DNA from: Combretum micranthum
Taxonomy: Eukaryota; Streptophyta; Magnoliopsida; Myrtales; Combretaceae
NCBI GenBank assembly: GCA_024138025.1
Contig: JAMXBD010002804.1
Location: 97,627 to 161,626 of the forward strand
Length of the DNA: 64,000 nucleotides
Reading direction: 5' to 3'
Shown: in pieces, positions 23,230 to 32,808 of the stretch
Layout of the letters: every line of letters starts with the position of its first letter
Position numbering within the stretch: the first letter of the stretch is position 1
Notes under the pieces: generated by a model
What the model was told of the DNA's origin: nothing
The model's input: only the letters and a program-made list of their open reading frames with translations
The model's database searches: none
Made by a program: the position numbers and the translations under genes

Positions 23230-24497
23230 TGTAGTGTTTTAGGCTACAAGTATCATGACCCTAATTAGGGGCCTAATAGGTTTATTTTAAAGTCATCATA
23301 TCACATGTGCACCCATAACATGAAGACTGCCTTGCAAGTCAGAGATTGCAAGACTTTAATTACTTATTCTCTCAATATGTTATGCATATGTATATATATA
23401 TATGTATGTATTTAGAAAAATAGTTTTGGATACCTTTGTTTCCACAAATCACAAGGATGTAGAGAATCGGATAGCCCACCAAAGATAAAACAAGGTAAAG
23501 TAACTTATGTCATTTATCATCCTCTATCAAAGGAGATTAAAAAGAAACAAATTAAGTTTTAAGTCTTCTCTCAACTAAGTTTAGTACATAGATATTTTAT
23601 CCTCTAATTATCGTGACTTGATCTTTGACACGCTCTGTGCTTGGTTCCTATCCTAATCCTAGCGTTATGATTTTCCTGGAAAAACAAACTATTGGGGGGT
23701 AAGCATAACTATCTTACTGAGAATATTCTCATATTAGCATACTAATACAAGTAAATCAATCAATTTATTAGACAAGCATAAGAAATGCATGAAACCCGTG
23801 AGCAAGCAATACACATGATTAACCGAAATCATATGTTGAATAGATTTACGCCCTCCATTCGAGGTTGGGTATTCTGGGTCCCATGTAACTGTAGTTTGCA
23901 AATAAAATTTTTATAGTTCATTCGAGCAACTCATTGTCGTTAAAATGTAGTTTATATGGGCTACTACTTGCCATTAAAATGTAGCTCATAAGGACTATTA
24001 CTCGTCATTAAAATGTAGTTCATATGGCTGCTATTCGCCATTACAATTAATGTAGATTTTTTGGCCTCTACTTACCTTACTACTATGCTCTTGTCCCACC
24101 AAGCGTATAGTAATGAATGCAATGTGAGTTACTTCATGTTATGTGTGAACCCATTTAATTAAGTACTCATAGCATGATTTTAGATATATTAGGAGTGATC
24201 ATAGAATTGGCAGACACATCAATACTATGCTTAATCAACCATTTGATTATAGACAATTCAAGGCTCAATATACTTAATATAAATTCAACCACTTATATAA
24301 GGCACATTCACATTTTCATCTTTCCCTAATTCTAGTGCCACTACTCTACAAGTGAGCACATAATTACGAAATTAAGAATATAAACTTACTCGTCCTTAGT
24401 GCAATCCTTAGTCGGAGTGGTCCTTGGGGAAAGGTATGTCAAATTCCTCATTACCTAAATAAAAGAAATACTCAGAATGAGTATTTGATATTGTTTC
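23230..24497 (-). repeat. Reverse-strand LTR-like repeat, copy 1
   Basis: Carries the 'gatttacgccctccattcgaggttg' type of block at 23850, and three spaced 'ttaaaatgtag(t/c)tcat' repeats (23940-24050). On the minus strand there is a TTTATTTAG|GTAATGAGG acceptor followed by a short frame (GNEEFDIPFPKDHSD, then stop) at about 24404-24462. This echoes the last-exon arrangement of the other LTRs with a different peptide. The partner is at 50585-51854. Confidence 0.45.
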
Positions 24498-25486
24498 TGA
24501 AATAACCATAAAATATCTAACTTATATTTCATATATGTGTTATTGAATTTATACATGCTTTTGATATATATTGAATGTGATTTGTGTTCATGATGCATTA
24601 TGTGTTTTATTATTGTGTTAAATATTCAAATACTCTAGAATTTATTAAATATTTAGTTCATAAAATTTAAATTGTATTAATATGTAAGAATTATATTTGG
24701 AATGCATTAAAATGAGTAAATAGATCCATGCATGTAAGCCTCATGGTAGCATAATTCTTATACCTTAAAGGAGCTAAAAACAAGGTTAATTAACTAAAGA
24801 CAAACTTATTAATTAGCCTTTGATAAATCATTAATTTCCCTTAATTCCTTATGCCTCAAAAGTCAAACCTTAAGATAATATCAACTTTATTATTGCAAAA
24901 TTCGTGCACAAATTTCAGACCACCAAAACAAGTCTTCAAAAGTTTCAAAACCCCATCTTCTTCTTCTCAAAGCTCCCTCATGGATCTATATAGAAAAGCC
25001 TCTCATTTTCTATATTTTCCACCATCAAAAGCTTGATCTAGAGTCATTAAACCAAGCCTTGAAGTTCTTGTGGTAAGTGTGTTCTTCAACTTTCTTTTCT
25101 ATGCATGAATATGTAGTCTTGATGCCATATTTGTTTAAATTCATGCTCCATGATGTTTTGATGGTATATGATGTGTTATAGGACTAGAGTGGTTAGTTTT
25201 ATGTGCTTAGGATGAGTTTTGAAGTGTTGGAAGTGTTGGAGAATGCATGTGGTTGGATGACCTAATATTGAAGTGTAATTGATGTTTGATGGAAGTTGGA
25301 AGAAGATGATGAATAGTGATTGGGGTTGATGAAGTTTTGGAGATGTTTGGTGTTGTTTGAATAATGTAATGAACATATAACAAGCTTTGGGAAACTTGGA
25401 ATGAGTTTAAGAGAAATTTGGAAGTGTAAATTTAACATGAAAAAAACAGAGGAGTTTAAAGAATTTTCGCAACCTGTCACAGAGTG

Positions 25487-25645
25487 TACGCCGGCAAAGT
25501 ACGCTGGCGGTGTTGAAGGGTACGCTGCCGGCGTACATGAGGAATTTGCCGGTGTTGAAGATGCACTCGGGGACCAGAATCGTCGACCTCTAACGCTGGC
25601 AAATTTTTACATTTACGCCGCCGGCGTTGAAGTCCGGCGTTGGTT
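25487..25645 (+). repeat. CCGGCG-rich island of LTR A
   Basis: GC-rich patch in AT-rich DNA, with words such as TACGCCGGCA, GCTGCCGGCGTAC and ACGCCGCCGGCGTTG that are each near-palindromic. Confidence 0.85.
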
Positions 25646-26044
25646 TCCCTGTTTCAGCCTGTTTGTAATTTGGCCATAACTTTTTCATCCGACCTCCGTT
25701 TGAGGTGATTCAAGTTGCGTTGGAAAGCTTAAAAAGAGATATACAACTTTCATGTTTTAAGATTTTACAAATTACAAAAGTATCAGTGCTTAAATTTCAA
25801 TTCTTTCCAGCTGATACACTTTCCAACAAAGTTTAAAACTTATTGTTGTTTGCTAAAAGTTGTCCAAAGCTTGATAAATGGTCATTTAAGTATTTGTTGA
25901 GTATTGTATGATAATATATGATATCTAAATGCTATGTGATGATGTTATAATGATTTATTTGAATTTCTTTGGATGATTATACTAGAGCTTTGATGAACAT
26001 ATATACTTGAACTAAGTGTGAGTTTGCAATTATTTTTGTTACAG

Positions 26045-26092
26045 TGATTGATTCCCTTTCGGTTATTCCCATTGACTCTCAAGCTAGTACAG
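26045..26092 (+). CDS. Predicted exon 2 of LTR micro-ORF (LTR A)
   Basis: 48 nt between acceptor TTGTTACAG and donor CAG|GTACGC. In the frame that joins the next exon it reads IDSLSVIPIDSQAST, with the final G completing a Gly codon (G|GT) across the splice. Homologous exons lie in the other LTRs with the same boundaries. Prediction from splice motifs only. Confidence 0.35.
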
Positions 26093-26721
26093 GTACGCAG
26101 TGACTTGCTTGTATGTTTGTTAGGGTAGGCATACTTAAATTTGATATAAATTCTAAATGACTTAAATATTGCTTGATTTGCTTGTGTTTTCACCGTTGAA
26201 TCGGTCCGAGGAGCGGTAACTTATCATGATGCAATGATATGTTAGTGTAGGCGCTTAGGCCAATAGTCATGATGCAATGACTAGGCTCGGCGGATAATCG
26301 ATAGGAAAATGTAGTAACTGAGCAACATTTACTTATTCTTGAAAAGAAATAGTATAACTTAATTCAATGTTTATGGGAGCATGTGAATTAAATTATATTA
26401 TGGATTGAGTTAAGTGAAGTTGGGCAACGGCTATATAACCTATATGAGATTATTCTTTTCAGTGTAACGTTATCTAGGAGATATAGATATTCGGGCTATC
26501 TATATCAACCCCCTGAGCGTCGTGAGCGTTACTCAGGATCCCCAGAATCCCATGGCTTGTTCCGGAGTTTGAATACTCCAATGATGATTTGATCAATGAT
26601 TTCTAATGAAAGATAAATAAAACATTAATGTTGCATTGCATTAGCTAGGTATGATTGTCACTACGCTTTTGAGTGTTGTTGCTGTGTACTGGGCCTTTGG
26701 CTCACTGTTGCTACTTTTCAG

Positions 26722-26795
26722 GTGATGATGATTGTTATGATGATATGGGCTATGGGTCGGATTGGGAGAAGTTTATGGATGAGTGGGGCGAGTAG
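26722..26795 (+). CDS. Predicted last exon of LTR micro-ORF (LTR A)
   Basis: Follows a pyrimidine tract and CAG. It encodes DDDCYDDMGYGSDWEKF then MDEWGE and a TAG stop. The acidic/aromatic pattern and stop position match those in LTRs F, R and R', and more loosely C2 and D. Whether it is translated is unknown. Confidence 0.4.
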
Positions 26796-27265
26796 GAATC
26801 GAGTGCAAGATGGCAAGGAAGGAAAATTTTTGAACAAGTTGTGGGTTCAATTTTGTATTTTGTATTTTGAATAGAGGCTTGTTAGTTAAGCCTTGTTTGT
26901 ATATAAAGACTTAAAGTCTATTTTTCTTGTTTTGTGAAAACTTATGTAAGTTTTGTTGTGTCATGTGTTTGACACAAGATTGTAAATTATTTCTTTAAAA
27001 GTTCTATATGAATAGATTACTCAAGTGAGTAATCCTTTTGTAAAAAGTCTTTATATCAAGTTATAGTGGGATTAAACAAACAATTCACATAAATTGTTAG
27101 ATTTAGGACAACCTTACATATAATATGAAAATATTATATGTGGTTGGGGACTTGACTTGCTAAATCTTAAGGATTGGTGGGTCGGGTCTTTACAGTTTCT
27201 ACTTAAATTTCTAACTCTATTTATCCTATTTGCGTCAAATTTCATCTTCGGAGAAATTCTAACTT

Positions 27266-29213
27266 AAAATTGAAATAGCTATGAATTTCCTAATTTATAT
27301 TTTAATGTGTTATTGAAATAATATATGATTTTGAAATGAGATATATGGGCATGAACAATATATTTAGTGCATGTGTTGAATATGTGTCATTTTGTATATG
27401 TGTATGTGCAATGAAATTAAATTATTGTTTTATATATATTAATGTGTGCATAGTGTAATAAATGATTGTATCTTTTGTGAATTAATATATATGTGTTATG
27501 CTTAGAATTTGTCAAAACAACCTTTGAATTTTCTAAGAAAATTGTTGACAGAATTTTACAAAGTTTAAGCCAAATTTTTTAAGCCCAAATTAAACTCAAA
27601 TGCATTCCAAATTAAGCCAAATTAAACCTAAGTCAAACATACCCATACAAGTCAAACTTTGGATAATTATTGACCTCAAATTTGATTAATTAGGGACTCC
27701 TTTGGCAGCCCCATGTTTCCACACGAATTTCTTTCTTTCATTTTCCTTCTCTTTCCTATTTCATCAAACCATAAGCCCTAAACCAAAAACCAAAATCAAG
27801 CTCTTGGAATCAACAAAAATCACTCCAAGCCAAAGCCTATTTATGTAAGTTAATGCAAGCATAATCTTTTATTTTATATCCTATCTTGTGTTTTGAATGT
27901 AAAATTTATGGTAGGATGAGTAAATGCTATTTGAGTTGATTGATTTATGCATTGATATATGTTAGATTGTGCTTTGTTATTGTGTGAGCTTAGTTAAGTG
28001 TTAGGGAAGTTGTAAGGAGTGTTGATGAGTAGTGGAACTAAATTGAGTAGTTGAAGTGTGGAATTGAAGTATAATTGGTATTTGAATGTTGTAGTTAGGT
28101 ATTTGATGATTAGAAGTGGGGTTTGTATTGTTTAGATGGTGTTTAGAACATATAACAAGTTTTGGGAAGCTAAGAATAAGTTTGAAGAATTTTTTAGAAG
28201 AGTTGATGTTGTAAAGAAAACAGGGGAAGTAAAACATTTTCGAATAGGCCTGTTTTTGAGAGTACACCGGCATCTGGCACTTCAAAGCCACCGGCGTAGA
28301 GGTGATGTTGAAGGTGATCAAAACCTATTTTCTTAAAGCCGCTTAAAACGCTGCCATCTTTCGTAAGGAAAATTTGCCAGCATTGACATTTCAAATCGTA
28401 CACCGGCTATTAGGGTTCCAACACTACTGGCTTAGAGGCGGTATGGAATGTGAACAGAATCAAAATCTTTAACGCCGGGCTTAAAGCCGTCAGCATAGAA
28501 TCCTATGCTGTCGGCGTACATGGATACAATACCGATGTTGGGGGTATCCACGAGCATGAACCAACCCTATGGAACTCTTGAAAATTTTTGGAAATTTGGA
28601 GTTCTAGTCTACATTGGCTCAACGCCGACGGCGTAGAGTAAAGGCTGCTGGCATATCCTTGAACGTTGCCAGTATTGGCAAGTGTTGAGTTTTAATGCAT
28701 TGTGCACCGGTTCAATACCACCGGCATTGAAGGCCGGCATGTCCCCTGCAGTTTTCATTTTCAAAAAATTTCTTCAATATTTCCAAAACTTGATATATGA
28801 TCAATTTAATATTTGTTGTATATTATATGATATAATATGATGTTTAAATGCTTCGTTATGACTTTGTAATAATTTATTTGAATTTCTTTGATTAATTATA
28901 TTTGAAACTAGTTAATTAATGCTTGAACTAAGTAGGAAATTCAATATTATCTTGAACAGTGATAGATCCTTGCTCGGGCAACCCCATTAGCTCCCGAGCT
29001 ATTTCAAATACGTGGTAACTTGCTTGTTTCTTTGCTAGGATAAGCATAATTCAAAGTTACTCTAAATTAAGAAATTTAATAATTGATTTCTAAGTGTCTT
29101 TTATACCGTTGAATCTGGTTCGGAGAGCGGTAACCCTACTTAGATTGGGGGCATGGTAGTTTTAGGCACTTATACCATTCCTGTCATTTTGATATGACTT
29201 TCATAAGTGATTT
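27266..29213 (+). mobile_element. Solo LTR C, copy 1, truncated at 3' end
   Basis: Starts at 27271 (TGAAATAGCTATG), preceded by AAAAT, the same flank as in copy 2. It has the leader with donor at about 27846, the CCGGCG island (28258-28745) and exon 2 (28960-29007, donor mutated from GT to AT). It ends abruptly at 29213, where the 6.17-kb deletion removes the last exon and 3' end. Confidence 0.9.
28258..28745 (+). repeat. CCGGCG-rich island of LTR C, copy 1
   Basis: Degraded version of the palindrome-rich tract, with many CpG positions changed to TG or CA (for example CACCGGC for CGCCGGC). This is what long-term cytosine methylation produces. Confidence 0.8.
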
Positions 29214-29419
29214 TGTAATGGTTTAAAAAAATGGTACCAAGGATGATTCACTTCAATGGCAAAAGGAAGGAGGAAAAATAAGAGAAAATGGAGTGATTTT
29301 GATGGGGTTTATAAGTTATAAAATGTGGAAATAAGTATAGGTAAATACAGAGAAGAGTTTATGAATTAAAGAGGGAAATAATAAATTGAAAAAAAAAAAG
29401 AAAAGTAGCTATTGTAGGG
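29214..29419. other. Host DNA left of nested LTRs R/F
   Basis: A-rich spacer equal to 60042-60252 in copy 2. Reading on across the LTR R insertion it continues at 35087, so it is the pre-insertion target sequence. Confidence 0.7.
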
Positions 29420-30486
29420 GAATGTGTAAAGACCCGATCCCCTAAATCCCGAGACTTAGAGTACCGAATCCCCAACCACATATAACGTTTTCACATGATG
29501 AAATGATCTAGATTTTAATTCTATTTAAATCTCATGTGTTTATTTAATTATTTTAAAGTGTTGAATTGAATGAGCATGGTTGTGTTGCTAGTACTCTAAG
29601 ATATATGATTTTGTATATATATGTTGACATTAATATCTTTGTTTTATATGCATTAATGTGTGTGTAATGAAAATTATTAATGTTGTCTTTTGTACATTAA
29701 AAGGTTAAGTTAAGTTAGATTTATAAATCAACTTCAATTTTTTGTTAAAGGTTAATTGATAGAGTTTCCTTTAATTAAGATAGCATTATTGCCCCAAAAA
29801 TAAGCCCAAATGAGACCCAAATTAAAGCCAAATGCAACCTAAGTTAATATATGCTTTAAGGGGTAAATTTGGTATATGTTTAAAGTCAAATTTTGCTTAA
29901 TTAACCTACTTTTTGGGGGCAGCCCATTGTTATCCGAATTTCCTTTTCTTTCTTTCTTTTGTTTCTTTTTCCATTTCCATCTCCATTTCCAAGCTCAAGT
30001 TAGGGTTAATATCAAGTTTAAAAATCAAAGTTATCCTTAAGACAAGGTATATATAGTTGTATTTGAGTTGATTTAGTTATGGTTGTTGTTTTGTTTTGTT
30101 TGTTTTCTTTCTTGAAGTGATTACATGAATTCTTTGTTGGAATGAGCTAAATGTTGTCTTAATTGTTTGCTCATGCTTGGGTTGAGTTAGGAATGAGCTT
30201 GTGAGTGTGTGAGGTTGTGTATGTATTATTGAGATGATATGAAGTGTTGGGAAGATGTGAAGAGGAATTGTGTAGGAGAAATCTAGATTAGATTGAAGTG
30301 GAATTTGAAGTGTTTAATTGTGTTGAATTTATGTTTTGAGTTGCTAGAATTGAGTAGTATAGATATGAGTGAATGATATGAAGTTGGAAGTGTAGTTGAG
30401 GAAGGTTTAGAATGTATTAAGATAGGATTTTTCAAAGTTGAAAAACAGGGGATTTGAATTCTCACGTTTAAGCTTGTTTTTAAAAC

Positions 30487-31010
30487 GTACGCCGGCATCT
30501 GGGGATTCTACGCCGCCGGCATAGAGGCAGTGTAGAAAGCCCACAGAATCGACTTTCTTAACGCCGTTTGTTACGCCGCCGGCTTTTATGCTAAGGATTT
30601 GCCAGCGTTTGTTCTTCAGAACGTACGCCGGCAATTTGAGTTTCTACGCTGCCGGCGTAGAGGCGGTGTTGATAGTCCACAGAATCAAATTTCTTAAAGC
30701 CGACTGAACGCCGCCGGCTTTCGCTAAGAAAGTCAGCCGGCGTTCTTTCTTCCATATTGTATGCTGGCTGCTGGGAATCAAGGCCGCCGGCGTACATGTG
30801 AAAGCTGCCCGCGTACTTATATAAGCGGCCGGCTTACACCTCTCTGGACGTTTTTGAAAACTTTGGTTTTGGATTCTACGCCGGCTCAACGCCGCCGGCG
30901 TAGGGTACAAAGGCTGATGGCGTACCCTTGAACGCTACCAGCGTTGGCAGTGTGCATTTTTCAGGACATTGAACACCGGCTCAACGCCGCCGGCGTTGAG
31001 TACCGGGGTA
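30487..31010 (+). repeat. CCGGCG-rich palindrome island of LTR F
   Basis: About eight copies of GCCGCCGGC or close variants (near 30510, 30571, 30647, 30709, 30783, 30826, 30891, 30986), mostly flanked by TAC/GTA so that each is self-complementary. Striking CpG and CHG density against an AT-rich background. Confidence 0.9.
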
Positions 31011-31253
31011 TCCCCTGTGCTTTTGAATTTTAAGAACTTTTTCTAAAAATTTTCCAAAGTTGTTATTTGAGCAATTAAGTATTTATTAAGCAATTTAGGA
31101 TATAATAGGACATTTAAATGCTTATTCATGACTTTGTATTCAATGAATTGGATGTCTTTGATTAATTGTGATATATGATATAATATGTGTATAGTTGTGA
31201 GAATGAAATCTATAATTGTTGATTTATTGATTATTGTGGTATTTCTATTTCAG

Positions 31254-31313
31254 TTAAGGATTCTTCGGTTAGTTCTTCACCGAGAGATCCTAGTTATATA
31301 CTAACGGGTTCAG
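31254..31313 (+). CDS. Predicted exon 2 of LTR micro-ORF (LTR F)
   Basis: 60 nt between ATTTCAG and CAG|GTACAC, 12 nt (four codons) longer than in LTR A, so the frame is kept. It reads KDSSVSSSPRDPSYILTGS and ends in G, joining GT of the next exon. Confidence 0.35.
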
Positions 31314-31447
31314 GTACACAATAACTTATCTGATGTTTGCTAAGACCAGACATTTCTAATTTGACCTAAATTGATTCGACTTAACATTTGAATGAATTGG
31401 ATGTCTATTACGCTGTTTAATCTGGTCCGAGGAGCAGCAAACATGTC

Positions 31448-31530
31448 ATGATGCAATGACATGTTAGCTAGGCGCTTAACCAAGTCATGATGCAATGACT
31501 TTACCATGATGCAATGGTACGTTATGATGC
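31448..31530 (+). repeat. ATGATGCAAT repeat cluster in LTR F
   Basis: Three ATGATGCAAT cores plus TATGATGCAATAG, spaced 20-45 bp, two of them within short palindromes (GTCATGATGCAATGAC). The same cluster occurs in F' (about 62270-62360), inverted in R (about 33240-33330), and with two or three units in LTR A (about 26226-26280). Confidence 0.85.
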
Positions 31531-31968
31531 AATAGCGATTCTTTTCGATAAGTGGGTAGCCGATGGGGGGAATTGTATCTGTGTAACGTTTGCTTAAACT
31601 TAGGGGGAAATACCATGATTTAGTTCAAGGTTTATGGGAACTTGTGAACTAGGTTCATGTTATGGACTGAGTTTAAGTAGAGTCGGGCAACGGCTTTTAA
31701 ACCCTAAATGAAGCTATTATCTTCATGAAATAGATATAGAAGATATAAGTATTCGGACTGCTTATATTAACCCCCTGAGCAGCTGCTGTTACTCAGGATC
31801 CCTGGATTCTCGAAGTATGACCGGAGTTTGAATACCCTCTTGTTGATTTGTGAAAGAAAATGTAATGAAGATAACCACTTGTTCTGTGATGCATTACATC
31901 AATTGGATGACTTGTTATGCATTGGTTATTGTGTACTGGGCCTCTGGCTCACTTTTGCTGCTTTGCAG

Positions 31969-32045
31969 GTATGGGAGACGAGTATTACGATGACTTGGGC
32001 TATGGGTCCGATTTCGAAAGATTTTTGGACGAGTGGGATGAATAG
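31969..32045 (+). CDS. Predicted last exon of LTR micro-ORF (LTR F)
   Basis: After TTTGCAG it reads MGDEYYDDLGYGSDFERF then LDEWDE and TAG. Unspliced, the frame opens upstream through LCTGPLAHFC to an ATG at about 31917, so a short unspliced product (about 40 residues) is an alternative. See LTR R for the synonymous differences. Confidence 0.45.
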
Positions 32046-32731
32046 GATCCGATTACCCGGGACTTTTAGAAGACTTTTTGCTAAGCATAAGCTATGTATA
32101 GAAGGCTTGTTAGTCAAGCTAATCTCTTTTGTAATGACCTTAAGATCCTTTAGGATTCTCATGTTTTGAGAAAACATGTAATTTTTTTTGTAGTGTCATG
32201 TATTGGCACTGAGCTATGTTTATATGATGTAAATGTATGTTAGATTGCTTTTGTTAGCAATCTTGTTTTATTTAAAAGTTCTTTACAAAGTTTAGTGATT
32301 TTGATCAAGCAATTTTCATAAACTGTTAGTTTTAGAACAACCTTACATATAATGTGAAAACGTTATATGTGGTTGGGGATTCGGTACTCTAAGTCTCGGG
32401 ATTTAGAGGATCGGGTCTTTACACATTATATATAAGGTTGTCCTAAAACTAACAGTTTATGAAAATTGTTTGATCAAAATCACTAAACTTTGTAAAGAAC
32501 TTTTAAACAAAACAAGATTGCTAACAAAAGCAATCTATACATACATTTACATCATATAAACATCGTTTAGTGCCAATACATGACACTACAAAAATTACAT
32601 GTTTTCTCAAAACATGAAAATCCTAAAGGATCTTAAGGTCATTACAACAAGAAATTGGCTTAACTAACAAGCCTTCTATACATAGCTTTTTCTTAGCAAA
32701 AAGTCTTCCAAAAGTCCAGGGTAAACGGATC

Positions 32732-32808
32732 CTATTCGTCCCACTCATCCAGAAATCTCTCGAAATCGGACCCATAGCCCAAGTCATCATAATACTCGTC
32801 TCCAATAC
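32732..32808 (-). CDS. Predicted last exon of LTR micro-ORF (LTR R)
   Basis: Same peptide as in LTR F except one Met to Ile change at the start (IGDEYYDDLGYGSDFERF, LDEWDE, stop). The codons differ from F at TAC/TAT, GAA/GAG, TTG/CTG, GAC/GAT and GAT/GAC, all silent. Confidence 0.45.

Larger units (their letters stand above)
24493..27199 (+). mobile_element. Solo LTR A, 2.70 kb, TSD GTTTC
   Basis: The LTR is 24498-27194, from TGAAATAACC to GGGTCTTTACA. GTTTC is duplicated on both sides (24493-24497, 27195-27199). The orthologous position in copy 2 (51855-51859) has one GTTTC and no insert, so this is a clean filled/empty pair and proves insertion after the duplication. There is no internal retrotransposon region. 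Inside are a leader with a donor (about 25074), the CCGGCG-rich island, exon 2 and exon 3 of the predicted micro-ORF, and a 3' end with an 'acatataatatgaaaatatt' fold-back. Confidence 0.93.
29494..32428 (+). mobile_element. Solo LTR F, nested antiparallel inside LTR R
   Basis: F is 29499-32423 (TGAAATGATC to GGGTCTTTACA), 2.93 kb. The flanks are CATGA (29494-29498) and CATTA (32424-32428). In copy 2 both flanks are CATTA, so the one mismatch is a later mutation. F and R belong to the same family, so F plus the right part of R forms an inverted repeat with arms of about 2.6 kb around a core of about 70 bp. The leader has a donor near 30045 (AAG|GTATAT). Confidence 0.93.

Noticed and set aside
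28001..28321. 106-residue reverse-strand frame, repeated at 52661-52981
   Set aside because: Both lie within LTR C and are antisense to its leader/island region. The repetition comes from the segmental duplication; low-complexity Ser/Asn/His content and no domain.
30283..30910. Overlapping reverse-strand frames rich in AGGVE / YAGG words, repeated near 61236-61804
   Set aside because: They are translations of the CCGGCG palindrome island. Similar frames on the opposite strand and in other LTRs result from the palindromes.
31828..32169. 113-residue plus-strand frame and its overlaps at 31926-32177, 32623-32865 and 63442-63684
   Set aside because: These read the conserved LTR last exon in the wrong frame or strand. 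Conservation between copies is due to duplication and to the GYGSDF frame.
29425..32423. A 3-kb DNA transposon with inverted repeats of about 70 bp, TGTAAAGACCC...GGGTCTTTACA
   Set aside because: The left 'TIR' is the 3' end of a reverse-strand LTR (R) and the right one is the 3' end of the nested LTR F. The GAATG and CATTA duplications fit two nested LTRs exactly and leave nothing for a TIR element.
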